A stretch of DNA of 64,000 nt from Deltaproteobacteria bacterium (GCA_011526105.1 WYAZ01000184.1:1-64000), one strand, 5' to 3'; counted from the stretch's first letter, positions 20,085-28,807 are shown. The notes: generated from the letters alone by a model not told the origin. Program-made: numbers and translations.

Positions 20085-21842
20085 GTGAAGCCCCAAGGAC
20101 GCTCGCTCGAGCTCACGGTTGTTGGGCTCGGTCAGGGTGGCGGCAACCTCGCGACCGAGTTCTTTCGTCGCGGTTACCCGGCTTTGGCCCTCAACACCGC
20201 TCAGACCGATCTGCACGCCCTCGATCCCGGAGGTGTGTACCCCACACTGCCGGCCGAGCGACAGCTCTACATCGGGCTCGACGGCTACGACGGCGCGGGC
20301 ATGGACCCCGAATACGCCGGCGAGTGCATCCGAGAGAACGCCCACCGCATCCGAGAGGCGGTGCTTCGAGAGTCGGAGGGCGCCGACGCCGTCTTCCTCG
20401 CGGCGGGGCTCGGAGGCGGCACTGGATCGGCCCTCAATCAACTCGTCGACACCTTGAAGGACGAGGGTCTCCCGATGGTCGGTCTCATGACGCTGCCGAT
20501 GGACAGCGAGAGCGGCATCGTGAAGGTCAACGCGGTTCGAGCGATCAACCAGCTCGTGGACGCACCTTTGGATGGCTGGATCTTCGTCGACAACGCGCGC
20601 ATCTCGAAGCTCAACCAGGACGTCTCCATCGTCGACTACTTCGCTCACATCAACGGCCGCATCGCCGCCCCCCTCGACGACCTCAACGCCCTGAACGAGC
20701 GCGAGGATCTAGCCGCCATCCGCTCCTTCGACGGTGAGGACTTCCGAAAACTCCTGCTCGCGGGCGGAGTGCTCTCCTACAACGTGCTCCAGCTCGAGCG
20801 CCTCACCAGCGAAGACATCATCGCCGCGGTGAAGAGCTCGCTCGAATCCGGCGACCTCATGCCCTCCGGGTTCGACCTCGACTCCGTCGCCTACTTGGGT
20901 TTGGTCATCGAGGCCAACGAGCAGGACCTGACCCAGGTGTCCATCGGCGCCTTCGAGGAGATTGAGGAGCGTCTCAAGGCCGAGACCGAAGGCGCGGCTC
21001 TGTATCGAGGCATCTACCGGAACAAGGCGACCGGCGTGCGTCCCACGCTGCGGATCATCGCGTCCACGCAGTCTCTGCCGCACCGCATCCGCGAGGTCCT
21101 CTCGGATGCGCAGCGGGAGGGTCTGGCAATTCGCGACAAGCTGCAGGAGCAACTCCCCACGCTCGATCTCGGCGAGCTCGAGAACCTGGAGTTCTTTCGC
21201 CCCTCGGCGCGCAGCCGTCCGAGCGAACGCCCGAGGCGCGGCCGTCGTTCCCAGGTGCCCGCACCCCTAGAGCGCGGAGCCTTGGACGAGCTGCAGGAGG
21301 AGATCGTTCAGCCCCGACGCCCCGCGGCTTCCAAGCTGCAGAAGCGCGGTCTGAATCGTCCCAACGCCAACCCCAACCGTCCGCCGATGGCAGGGGCACG
21401 GCGAGCCCCGACCCCGCCCCCGCCGGCGGCTCGAGAGCGCTCCGCTCGCGAGCCCATTCCGCCGCCCAGCGCACGCCTCGGTGACGCTCCGGCCAGTCTC
21501 TCGGAAGAAGAGACGACCGACGGCGTCGATCTCAGCTATCTGGTGGAACAGAGCAGGGGTCCGGTGGGCATGGATCTGCCCGGCGAAGGCAACGCACCCG
21601 CGCCCGAGGACTACGAGCGACTGGTTCAGGACTACAAGCGCAACCGCGACGACGAAGCCCGGCGTTTCATCGCGGAGCGACTCGAACGAGACGGCATGTC
21701 TCCGCACACCGTGGTCCGCTACTACGCAGTGGAGGCGATGTCGAAGCTCGGGCGGGATGCCTTTGCGGACGCATTGCTCTCGGCGACGGAAGACGAGAAC
21801 GAAGCCGTCCGTGCAATGGCGGTCGAAGCCCTGCGTAGGTAG
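20085..21842 (+). CDS. Divergent tubulin/FtsZ-superfamily GTPase with HEAT-like C-terminal tail
   Basis: 585 residues from GTG. The N-terminal 370 residues look like a tubulin/FtsZ GTPase: T1 loop GLGQGGGN (14-21), the nucleotide-binding tubulin signature AGLGGGTGS (107-115), a core helix pattern, and an acidic T7-like segment FDGEDFRKLLLAGG (215-228), where FtsZ has its GTP-hydrolysis aspartates. It is not canonical FtsZ: the rest of the sequence diverges strongly and no ftsA/ftsQ neighbours exist. Residues about 370-500 are a basic, Pro/Arg-rich, probably disordered linker. Residues about 508-585 form helical repeats of HEAT type (VVRYYAVEAMSKLGRDAF, then DENEAVRAMAVEALRR). It may polymerise with GTP and bind partners through the tail; that is inference. 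It is divergent from greB and convergent with ruvX. Confidence 0.85.
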   Translation: MKPQGRSLELTVVGLGQGGGNLATEFFRRGYPALALNTAQTDLHALDPGGVYPTLPAERQLYIGLDGYDGAGMDPEYAGECIRENAHRIREAVLRESEGADAVFLAAGLGGGTGSALNQLVDTLKDEGLPMVGLMTLPMDSESGIVKVNAVRAINQLVDAPLDGWIFVDNARISKLNQDVSIVDYFAHINGRIAAPLDDLNALNEREDLAAIRSFDGEDFRKLLLAGGVLSYNVLQLERLTSEDIIAAVKSSLESGDLMPSGFDLDSVAYLGLVIEANEQDLTQVSIGAFEEIEERLKAETEGAALYRGIYRNKATGVRPTLRIIASTQSLPHRIREVLSDAQREGLAIRDKLQEQLPTLDLGELENLEFFRPSARSRPSERPRRGRRSQVPAPLERGALDELQEEIVQPRRPAASKLQKRGLNRPNANPNRPPMAGARRAPTPPPPAARERSAREPIPPPSARLGDAPASLSEEETTDGVDLSYLVEQSRGPVGMDLPGEGNAPAPEDYERLVQDYKRNRDDEARRFIAERLERDGMSPHTVVRYYAVEAMSKLGRDAFADALLSATEDENEAVRAMAVEALRR

Positions 21843-21855
21843 GCATCGCGCCGGC

Positions 21856-22368
21856 TCAGCGTCTTCGCCCACGACCGGAACGTCTCGAGTCCGGGGCCCT
21901 GTCTGCGGCCGCCGAGGGCTCAACCTCGACCCAGGTTCCGCGCGCCCGGAGAAACTCTTCGAGGATCACCAGCGCCGCGAAGGCGTCCACCTGAGCCTTG
22001 GCCTCGGCGGGTTTCAGACCGAGCTGCCTCATTCGTTCCTCGGCTTCGAAGGTCGTCAAGGTCTCGTCAGGCGTGTGAAGCGGCCAATCTGCGAACGCGC
22101 CGCGGAGCGCCTCGATGAACACCTGTGCACGAGCGGCCGAGGTGCCTTCGCTGCCGTCCATACGGTACGGCAGACCCACCACGAGTTCCGCGACGTCGTG
22201 CTCGCTTACGAGTGCACGCACGTGTTCGAGATCTTCTTCGAACGTAGCCCGACGCCACACCGACAGCGGCGCCGCGGACCAGCCCAGCTCGTCGGAGAGC
22301 GCGAAGCCGATGCGCTTGGTCCCGAAGTCGATCGCGAGGATGCGGCCTCGCCTTTCTTCGACGCTCAC
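21856..22368 (-). CDS. ruvX: RuvX/YqgF-family RNase H-fold nuclease
   Basis: 170 residues from the GTG at 22368, whose GTGA overlaps the stop of the upstream kinase gene. The RNase-H-fold signatures are ILAIDFGTKRIGFALSD (first catalytic Asp), ELVVGLPYRMDGSEG, DETLTTFEAEERM (catalytic Glu/Thr region) and VDAFAALVILEEFL (last Asp). The family acts in 16S rRNA 5'-end processing and has been proposed as a Holliday-junction resolvase. The C-terminal tail past residue 145 is an extra basic stretch, RRSGRGRRR. It is co-transcribed with the kinase. Confidence 0.95.
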   Translation of the reverse strand: MSVEERRGRILAIDFGTKRIGFALSDELGWSAAPLSVWRRATFEEDLEHVRALVSEHDVAELVVGLPYRMDGSEGTSAARAQVFIEALRGAFADWPLHTPDETLTTFEAEERMRQLGLKPAEAKAQVDAFAALVILEEFLRARGTWVEVEPSAAADRAPDSRRSGRGRRR

Positions 22369-23600
22369 AGAAGGAAGTGCTCCACTGCCCACCCCACCGC
22401 GAGCCCCAGCACCACGAGGCTTCCGATGAAGAACCGCTTCATCACGGGTGGGGTCACGGTGCCCGGCGGGATCTCGAGATCGCCGGTGTCGAGGACGTTG
22501 TGCCGCCGAGGAGGCAGGGGCGGGATCGTGAGCGGATGCGAGGGTGGGATCGTGTCCATCGGGCGCAGCGGGGGGGCCTCCTCCTGCACGCGCCCCTTGT
22601 GATCCCAGTAACGAGACTCGCCGGGCCCGAGGGCTGCGTCGGAGGGTGCGTCCACCACCATCCCCTCGAGCTTCTCGTCCGCCTCGAGCTCCGCGCTCTC
22701 GACCCACGCATGAAGCGATTCCTCCGGTGGCGCGCCCAGCTCACCCGTCGCTCGGAGCGCCGCGAGCATCGTCGCCGCATCGGGGTAACGATTCCGCGCG
22801 TCACACTCGAGACCCTTGAGCAGGATCGGGAGCAGGCGCTCGCCCACTCGGGCGCGAATGACGTCATCGAGCTCCGGCGGGTCGAAGACCGTTCGCAAAA
22901 GCTCACGCATCCCGAACAGCGGCGGCCACGGATGACGCGCCGCAAACATCTCGAACAGGATCATCGAGGCGGAGAAGACGTCCGCCGACGGATCGATAAA
23001 CTCGGCCTTTCGATGCTCCGGGGCCATGTAGCGGACGGTGCCGATGACCTTGCCCATCTGCGTGATCGCCGGACCGAGCACATCCTTGGCGATACCGAAG
23101 TCGATCAGCACCGGCGTACCGGAGTGGGTGACAATCACGTTTGCCGGGGTGACGTCTCGGTGGAGAATGGGTCGAACCGCGCCGGTCTCATCGACGACCG
23201 AGTGCATCGCCGCCAGGCCCTGTAGGATACCCTCCGCGATGCTGAGCGCGATCGGCCGCGGCGGAGGCTCGTCGTTGTCCAGGGCGCGATCGATGAGGCG
23301 CTTCAAGCTGAAGCCTGCGACGTGGTCCATCACGAGGTAGTCGCATTGCCCGACCCGACCGAACTCGAGGAACCGGACGAGATTGGGATGCTGAAGGCGC
23401 GACGCCACCTGGGCCTCGAAGAGCAGCCGCTTCTTGTACTCCGGGGTCTCCGCGAGCTCCGGACGAAGGCGCTTCAGGACCACCTCACCGGCCTCGGGCT
23501 GGTCGCGACGGCGCGCGAGGAAAACTTCGCCCATGCCTCCGCGACCCAGAAGGCGGAGGAGATCGAACGGGCCAAACGCCGCGCTCACGGCCGGAATCAT
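22365..23600 (-). CDS. Membrane-anchored Ser/Thr protein kinase
   Basis: 411 residues. The kinase domain spans about 10-280: glycine loop LGRGGMGEVFLA, ATP lysine in VVLKRL, catalytic loop HRDVTPANV (Thr where many kinases have Lys, common in myxobacterial kinases), DFG motif DFGIAKD and YMAPEH. The domain ends at DARNRYPDAATML. A proline-rich linker follows, then one C-terminal membrane helix (RFFIGSLVVLGLAVGWAVEH) with only a few residues beyond, so the kinase domain faces the cytoplasm and no external sensor exists. It starts with ATG and is coupled to ruvX. The substrate is unknown. Confidence 0.95.
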   Translation of the reverse strand: MIPAVSAAFGPFDLLRLLGRGGMGEVFLARRRDQPEAGEVVLKRLRPELAETPEYKKRLLFEAQVASRLQHPNLVRFLEFGRVGQCDYLVMDHVAGFSLKRLIDRALDNDEPPPRPIALSIAEGILQGLAAMHSVVDETGAVRPILHRDVTPANVIVTHSGTPVLIDFGIAKDVLGPAITQMGKVIGTVRYMAPEHRKAEFIDPSADVFSASMILFEMFAARHPWPPLFGMRELLRTVFDPPELDDVIRARVGERLLPILLKGLECDARNRYPDAATMLAALRATGELGAPPEESLHAWVESAELEADEKLEGMVVDAPSDAALGPGESRYWDHKGRVQEEAPPLRPMDTIPPSHPLTIPPLPPRRHNVLDTGDLEIPPGTVTPPVMKRFFIGSLVVLGLAVGWAVEHFLL

Positions 23601-23722
23601 ACCGCCGCCTCAGCGCCAAATGAAACCCGGGCCTCCGCTCCATCCCTCGCCGACTCCTCGGCCCCTCGTCTTCGTGCGAGACCCCCGTTTTCAGGGCTTT
23701 CGGCTGCTGCTAGGTTGAGGGT

Positions 23723-24115
23723 ATGCGCGGATCGTCTCTCGCATTGCTGGCGCTTTGCGCCTGCGGCTCCGAGATCCTGCGGCCGCTCGAGGTCGATGTC
23801 CTGGGGCTCTCGGCCCGCGCGGAGATCTTCGTGATCAAGGTCGTCGTGGGCAGCGGGCTGACCTGCGACCAGGTGAGCCGTGAGTCCGTGCAGTCGGTCG
23901 AGACTCCTTATGTCAGCCGATGGGTGCGCAGCGAAGGGCAGCCGCGCCGGGCGAACCTGCCCACCATCGAGGACGAAGCGGTCACGATCTTGGCGCACTC
24001 CGAAGACGCCAATGGCGCGACGCTTCAGTTCGTTTGTCGCGAACTCAGCTTCGAAGAAATCGCCAATCTCCCCTCTGGAGTCCTGGAGCTCACGCTCTCG
24101 AGGCGCGAAGGATGA
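23723..24115 (+). CDS. Small lipoprotein
   Basis: 130 residues, not recognised. Its N-terminus MRGSSLALLALCACGSE carries a lipobox (LCAC, Cys14), so it should be lipidated and exported. The mature part is beta-rich and has two further cysteines (GLTCDQVS and FVCREL), which may form a disulfide. The stop overlaps the next gene's ATG (ATGA), so the two lipoproteins are translationally coupled. It is divergent from the kinase gene with about 120 bases between. Confidence 0.75.
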   Translation: MRGSSLALLALCACGSEILRPLEVDVLGLSARAEIFVIKVVVGSGLTCDQVSRESVQSVETPYVSRWVRSEGQPRRANLPTIEDEAVTILAHSEDANGATLQFVCRELSFEEIANLPSGVLELTLSRREG

Positions 24116-25767
24116 ACGCCGCGCTCCTCCTCCTCACCGCCTGCCTCGCGGCTCAGAGTGAACCAAAGCCACCAGATCCGGACGCGGTGCTCGACGTCTC
24201 GAAGGTCGACCGAGCGCCAGCATCCAGGGATGATGCTCTGGAGGCGATGCGGCCCGAGCTCGAGGCCCTCACGGGACAGCCAGCGCAAGCGGGCACGGAC
24301 CTCGAGCTCCCCGCCGGCGACTCGGTCCTTCTTCCGGTCGAGGTTCCGCTGTCTCGCCCAAGCTCGGGTCCGTTGGTGCTGCGGATCGTCGGCTCGCGCG
24401 GCGGCAGGTTCGAGTTCGGTCCGCTGCTCTCGACGGTCGAGCTCGGGACCACGAGCGAAGCGTCCGGTGCGGCGGCGCCCACGAGCAAGCGCAAGAGGCA
24501 TCGGCGCTCCACCAAGGCCACCGAGACCATCGTGGCCCGAGGCCGCTATCTCGTGCGCTCCACAGACATGAAGCCCGGACTGGTGCGGGAGTCCGCCAAC
24601 GCGGACGTCGTCGAGCTGAACAGCGGAGTGCTCGTGGGTCGTACGCGCATCGAACTCAGCGCACGCATCTTGGAGCCCAGCACCGAGCTCAGCGCCATCG
24701 AGAAGCTCGAGGTGGCGGCACGGCACTTTAGTGCTCAGCGGCTCGAGGCCGAGACCAGCCTTCGAAAAACCACCGGCTCCAGCGCACCCCTCTCGCCCGA
24801 GGCCCTGAAGCCGGGCCGGGTCGGCGCCGAAGCGCTCCAGCTGATCGCACGAGCGCTCGAGCATGCTTTTCGGGCCGAGGTGGCCCTGACGCGACTGCGC
24901 TTTGCGGCCGCGACCAAGAACGACGCTGCGGTCGAGGCCGCGATGCTCGCTCTGGGAAGGCTCTTGCCCACCGCGGAGGTCGGGCGGGCTCAAAGCCAAG
25001 GCAAGCCTCGCGATGAGCTCAACGCGGCGGCGGAGCATCTTCGCGTGCTGGCGCTCGACCGCGCCGAAGTGATCGTCGCGGGGCTTCGTCGGCGTGGTGA
25101 ATTGTCTCGCGCGGAACTCAGCGAACTACTGGCCCTGGACGGGGCAATCGCCGCCGTCCGCGGTCAATCGGGAGCAGCCGAGAAGTCTATGGGACGCGCC
25201 CTCTGCCTCGATCCAAAGCGCAGCTCACCGGACCCGCGACCCCCCATCCGCACGCGCTTCGAGGCAGTGAAGAGCGCGGCCCGCTGCGTCTCAGCCCTTC
25301 ATCTGGATGCACCGGAGGCGTACATCACGACCGTCAACGGCCAGTCTGAACTGCACGTTCGTGTCGGGGCCGGTCCCGACCCCTACGGCGTCGTCGCGGG
25401 CGGGAGCATCATGCTCTATGGTGGCGGAGGCGGCATCATCGCGGAGCGCAACGTGCGGGCCGAAGGCGAGACCGATCGCGTGCTGCTCGCGGTGTTTCCG
25501 GACGACGAGAGCTACCGGAACATCGAAGGGGTGCTGCTCGTGCAGGCCAGCGCCAAGGACGTATCCGGCGTCATCCTCGCGAGCGTCGGAGACCCCGTGC
25601 CGATGAGGCTCGAGGTCGGCGAGCACGAGGATTACTCCACCGGCGTGCCTTGGTGGGTCTGGGTCGGCGGCGGACTGCTCGTCCTCGCCGGCGCCGGCGT
25701 GGCCACCGCGATGCTGGTCCCGCGAGAGGACGTCCGCGGCATCGGCCCCATCGACGTCAGCTTCTAG
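24112..25767 (+). CDS. Large secreted protein with C-terminal membrane helix
   Basis: 551 residues from the ATG at 24112; the frame is open further upstream but the ATGA overlap and signal sequence fix the start. The N-terminus MNAALLLLTACLAAQ is a signal peptide, possibly a lipobox (LTAC). The centre (about 170-390) is helical, Ala/Leu/Glu-rich and TPR-like, containing a segment (CLDPKRSSPDPRPPIRTRF) typical of myxobacterial periplasmic repeat proteins. A beta domain follows, then one membrane helix at about 510-535 (WWVWVGGGLLVLAGAGVATA) and a short tail ending PIDVSF. It is probably an envelope scaffold protein partnered with the small lipoprotein. The function is unknown. Confidence 0.75.
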   Translation: MNAALLLLTACLAAQSEPKPPDPDAVLDVSKVDRAPASRDDALEAMRPELEALTGQPAQAGTDLELPAGDSVLLPVEVPLSRPSSGPLVLRIVGSRGGRFEFGPLLSTVELGTTSEASGAAAPTSKRKRHRRSTKATETIVARGRYLVRSTDMKPGLVRESANADVVELNSGVLVGRTRIELSARILEPSTELSAIEKLEVAARHFSAQRLEAETSLRKTTGSSAPLSPEALKPGRVGAEALQLIARALEHAFRAEVALTRLRFAAATKNDAAVEAAMLALGRLLPTAEVGRAQSQGKPRDELNAAAEHLRVLALDRAEVIVAGLRRRGELSRAELSELLALDGAIAAVRGQSGAAEKSMGRALCLDPKRSSPDPRPPIRTRFEAVKSAARCVSALHLDAPEAYITTVNGQSELHVRVGAGPDPYGVVAGGSIMLYGGGGGIIAERNVRAEGETDRVLLAVFPDDESYRNIEGVLLVQASAKDVSGVILASVGDPVPMRLEVGEHEDYSTGVPWWVWVGGGLLVLAGAGVATAMLVPREDVRGIGPIDVSF

Positions 25768-25796
25768 GGCGCATCGCTCGTGGTAGGCTCGCCGAC

Positions 25797-26363
25797 ATGA
25801 ATGCACCGACCGTGGGCGTGAGTGAGTTCGCGCGCACTCGAAATTGCGCCGGCGGCGGGTACTCGCACTTCGATGGCTCCTTCGAGGAGCTGGTCGTGCT
25901 CGTCGCTCAGCACTGGTCTCAGCGTGAACCCGGGGCCGGCCGCAGCGACCTCGAGAAGGTGGTGGTCGTGCCCCTGCCCTGCCCCGAGCGCTTTCGATCA
26001 ACCACGGTCTTGGTCAGCGAGGACACGAAGCTGGAGGCCGAGCTGACGCGCCGGCAGCCCGGTGAGGATCCGTACGTGCAGCTCTTCGCGACCGAAGGCG
26101 AGTTGGAGCCAGTCCGCTTCGCGAAGGTGGTGCTCTACTCGAAGGCGGCGCTGCTCGAGAACGACGGCGTGCGTTCGACCGACTGTGAGTGGGAGATCGT
26201 GTCCCTCATCGCGAGCCCGGTCGAGGACGAACCCATGGCCCCGCTGACCATGGCGCGCAACATGCTCGCGATGCCCGGAGGCACGCCCACGAGCTATACC
26301 GCCGAGGAGTTCGCCCGAGCGATCTATCATTGGTCGCAGCGCGCCCGGCTCCGGAAGAGGTAG
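25797..26363 (+). CDS. DUF3228 family protein
   Basis: 188 residues from the ATG at 25797. I recognise the DUF3228 pattern: FDGSFEELVVLV near the start, VVVPLPCPERFRSTTV, KVVLYSKAALLEND, CEWEIVSLIASPVEDEPMAP, and GGTPTSYTAEEFARAI near the end. Members are found in bacteria and some eukaryotes and have no established function. It has no signal peptide. Nine bases separate it from msrA on the same strand, so the two are likely one transcript. Confidence 0.9.
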   Translation: MNAPTVGVSEFARTRNCAGGGYSHFDGSFEELVVLVAQHWSQREPGAGRSDLEKVVVVPLPCPERFRSTTVLVSEDTKLEAELTRRQPGEDPYVQLFATEGELEPVRFAKVVLYSKAALLENDGVRSTDCEWEIVSLIASPVEDEPMAPLTMARNMLAMPGGTPTSYTAEEFARAIYHWSQRARLRKR

Positions 26364-26372
26364 ACTCCGAGG

Positions 26373-26972
26373 ATGTCCACACCCACCTCGAGACCTCCGA
26401 CGGAGCTGCACTTCGTGAACGGCCACCCGCTGAAGCCGCCCTTCCCCGAAGGCATGGAGAGCGCGTTGTTTGGGCTCGGCTGCTTCTGGGGCGCCGAACG
26501 CAAGTTCTGGCAGCAGGCGGGGGTTCATGTGACCGCAGTCGGATATGCCGCCGGAGAGACGAAGAACCCGAGCTACAAAGAGGTCTGCACCGGCCGCACT
26601 GGCCACAACGAGGTCGTGCTGGTGATCTACGACCCGAAGTTCGTCCGCTATGAGTCGCTGCTGGCGCTGTTTTGGGAGAGTCACGATCCGACGCAAGGCA
26701 TGAGGCAAGGCAACGACGTCGGGACGCAGTACCGCTCGGGCATTTACGTCTTCGGGCCGGAGCAAGAGAAGCAAGCGGTGCGCTCGAAGGCGCAGTATGG
26801 GGCGCTCCTCTCCGCGCAAGGCTTTGGCCCCATCACCACCGAGATCCTTCCCGCGCCGCCGTTTTACTACGCCGAGGACTATCATCAGCAGTACCTCGCG
26901 AAGAACCCGGACGGCTACTGCGGCCTGGGCGGCACCGGCGTGAGCTGCCCCGTCGGGCTCACGACCGAGTAA
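26373..26972 (+). CDS. msrA: Peptide-methionine (S)-S-oxide reductase MsrA
   Basis: 199 residues. This enzyme reduces the S-epimer of methionine sulfoxide in proteins and peptides. The catalytic motif GCFWGAER is present, with the conserved [52 protein letters not shown] and the C-terminal [13 protein letters not shown], which supplies resolving cysteines. There is no signal peptide, so it is cytosolic. It lies behind the DUF3228 gene. Confidence 0.98.
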   Translation: MSTPTSRPPTELHFVNGHPLKPPFPEGMESALFGLGCFWGAERKFWQQAGVHVTAVGYAAGETKNPSYKEVCTGRTGHNEVVLVIYDPKFVRYESLLALFWESHDPTQGMRQGNDVGTQYRSGIYVFGPEQEKQAVRSKAQYGALLSAQGFGPITTEILPAPPFYYAEDYHQQYLAKNPDGYCGLGGTGVSCPVGLTTE

Positions 26973-27071
26973 GCACGTACCCGGTCGAGGTGTTCCCGAC
27001 CCTACCCCTGCCGCTTTGGGACGAAAAGCCGAGCATTCGCGTGCGTGTCGGCCCTTGCAGAGGGTGGCGGC

Positions 27072-28304
27072 ATGGCAACGCCAAGTCTCACCAGCTCGCC
27101 CTACGACCCTCCCCTCACCGCCACCGCCGACATAGACATCCCGCCGCTCGTCGATCCACTCACGCACCACGCACGGCGCGGGATGAAGCTCGCCCTGCCC
27201 TCGCTGCTCGGCATCCCACTCGCGGTGCTGATCCTGGCGCTCGACATGCAGGGTCCAGTCTGGTCCGCCCTGTACCTTCTCGCCCTCGCGGCCTCGTTTG
27301 CCGGCGGCTTGTGGGGCATCGGCACCACATTCGCGTTCGTCTTTCGCCGCTCACCTCGGCCCCCCGGGCTCGCCACCGCGATCGCTTCGGTCTTCCTCAA
27401 CGGCTTCGGATTCCTCTCGAGTGCGTACTCGGTGCTGCTCGTGGCGGACCGATTCGTCCGCGGCCGGCAGCTCCGTGATCGGCACGGCCAGCTCCTCTTT
27501 GCCGAGCTGGTCGAGGACAGCACGTGGCTTCCTCCAAAGACATCTGCGCCCTCGACACCCAGAGACCCAAAGACCGCGATCGCCTGGCGAGAGAACGGGC
27601 TCACGGAACACGCCTCGGTGGTGGCCTTCGCACGCCTCGCGGAGGATCTCACCGAGCTCGGCGCCCCGATGTCACTCATCGAGAACGCGCACAAAGATGC
27701 ACTCGACGAGATGAGGCACACGCGCCTCTGCTTCGGTCTCGCCTGCCAGCTCGATGGGCGGGCTCTGGGGCCGGGCGCTTTTCCCAAGGCGGCTCGAGCG
27801 TTGCCGCATCAAGGCTCACGCGCGCAGCGTCTCGCGCAACTCGCCACCGAAGCGCTCGTGGACGGCGCGCTGAACGAGGGCGTGTCTGCAAGAGTTGTGG
27901 CGGAGCTCGCGCGCACCGCGGAGGGTCCGGCGCGTCGCGTCCTCCTCGAAGTCGCCAGGGACGAAGCGCGTCACGCCGCCCACGCGATGCACGTGCTCCG
28001 CTGGTGTGTCGAAGCCGGAGGCCAAGAAGTGATCCATGCTCTCGAGATCGAGCTCGAAGACCTGCCAACGAAGCCGGCCGCGCCCACGCACGGGGCCTAC
28101 GAAGACGAAGCCTTCGGCATCCCCAGCCAAACGCGCATCGAGCGCGTCTATGTCGAGGTTCGCGCCCGCCTGAACACGCGGGTGACTCGTCTGATGCGCT
28201 CCGCGCTTCAGACCGGCGGCACAAGCTCGCGAGGCCGCCACAACTCGAGCAGGCGCGCCGAACGCACCGAGCCGAGCGTGCGCCAGGTGGGCGCGTCGAT
28301 GTGA
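27072..28304 (+). CDS. Membrane protein with C-terminal ferritin-like diiron domain
   Basis: 410 residues from the ATG at 27072, with purine-rich GAGGGTGG just before it. The N-terminal half contains about three membrane helices between residues 35 and 140. From about residue 165 a four-helix ferritin-like domain follows: E-H in NGLTEHASVVAFARL, DEMRHTRLCFGLA, LVDGALNEGVSARVV and DEARHAAHAMHVL give the Glu and E-x-x-H ligands of a diiron site. Substrate and partner are unknown; iron oxidation, peroxide handling or a hydroxylase role are all possible. The last 97 bases overlap the convergent sixA gene, and the final residues (Arg/Ser/Gly-rich) look unconserved. Confidence 0.8.
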   Translation: MATPSLTSSPYDPPLTATADIDIPPLVDPLTHHARRGMKLALPSLLGIPLAVLILALDMQGPVWSALYLLALAASFAGGLWGIGTTFAFVFRRSPRPPGLATAIASVFLNGFGFLSSAYSVLLVADRFVRGRQLRDRHGQLLFAELVEDSTWLPPKTSAPSTPRDPKTAIAWRENGLTEHASVVAFARLAEDLTELGAPMSLIENAHKDALDEMRHTRLCFGLACQLDGRALGPGAFPKAARALPHQGSRAQRLAQLATEALVDGALNEGVSARVVAELARTAEGPARRVLLEVARDEARHAAHAMHVLRWCVEAGGQEVIHALEIELEDLPTKPAAPTHGAYEDEAFGIPSQTRIERVYVEVRARLNTRVTRLMRSALQTGGTSSRGRHNSSRRAERTEPSVRQVGASM

Positions 28305-28705
28305 ATCTGGGCGAGCGCCGCGGTGGGGAATCGCTGCTCGTGGCCGGTGAGGCGCTGGATGAGGAGCTCGAGCCCGGGGTTGTGACCCACGACAATGATG
28401 CTCTGCCGATCCTCGGCCGTCTGAACTCGCTCGATGATCACCTCCGGCTCGGCGAGATAGAGCGCCTGATCGAGCTGAATGGGACCCTTGTAGCCCATCG
28501 CGTTCGCCACGAGCCGCGCAGTCTCCTGCGCCCGAGCCGCGGTGGACGAGAGGATGAGGTCGGGAACCAGGTCCTGGTCGCGAAGTCGCTCGCCGATGAG
28601 CCGCGTCGCCTCTCGCCCGCGTTTCTTCAGAGGTCGGTCGTGATCAGGAAGGCTCTCGTCTTGCCAAGACGACTTGCCGTGCCGGAGGAGGAGGAGCGTC
28701 TTCAG
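28208..28705 (-). CDS. sixA: SixA-type phosphohistidine phosphatase, apparent CTG start
   Basis: 165 residues when started at CTG 28705. The histidine-phosphatase motif LLLLRHGKSSW stands at the very N-terminus (R8, H9, G10), followed by DHDRPLKKRGREA, LILSSTAARAQETA, VVGHNPGLELL and a typical end, as in the phosphohistidine phosphatase that dephosphorylates HPt domains or PTS NPr. In this frame a TGA stops just upstream, and the only codon that could initiate before RHG is CTG (ggc tct tcg CTG aag acg); an ATG exists only far downstream, after the catalytic motif. A GTGAGG ribosome-binding site lies seven bases before the CTG. It follows tRNA-Leu by 18 bases and ends 97 bases inside the convergent gene. 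Confidence 0.88.
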   Translation of the reverse strand: MKTLLLLRHGKSSWQDESLPDHDRPLKKRGREATRLIGERLRDQDLVPDLILSSTAARAQETARLVANAMGYKGPIQLDQALYLAEPEVIIERVQTAEDRQSIIVVGHNPGLELLIQRLTGHEQRFPTAALAQIHIDAPTWRTLGSVRSARLLELWRPRELVPPV

Positions 28706-28712
28706 CGAAGAG

Positions 28713-28718
28713 CCTCAC
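28713..28718 (-). promoter_or_regulatory. Ribosome-binding site deciding the CTG start of sixA
   Basis: GTGAGG on the minus strand, seven bases ahead of CTG 28705 and only a few bases after the tRNA-Leu 3' end. It supports CTG as the start and implies that the sixA leader begins at the tRNA processing site. Confidence 0.6.
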
Positions 28719-28723
28719 TTTCT

Positions 28724-28807
28724 TGCGAACGGAGGGACTTGAACCCACACGCCCTTGCGGGCACAGAAACCTGAATCCTGCGCGTCTACCAGTTCCGCCA
28801 CGTTCGC
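28724..28807 (-). tRNA. tRNA-Leu(CAG)
   Basis: A class II tRNA. The acceptor arms GCGAACG and CGTTCGC pair fully. The anticodon stem CAGGA/TTCTG encloses the loop TTCAGGT with anticodon CAG. A long variable arm and a T-arm with GGTTCAAGT are present. The discriminator is A, and no CCA is encoded. It sits between the hydrolase gene and sixA on the same strand. Confidence 0.97.

Noticed and set aside
20085-21842. Calling this gene canonical ftsZ
   Set aside because: Too divergent outside the nucleotide loops, lacks the FtsZ C-terminal tail and division-gene neighbours, and carries a HEAT-like end.
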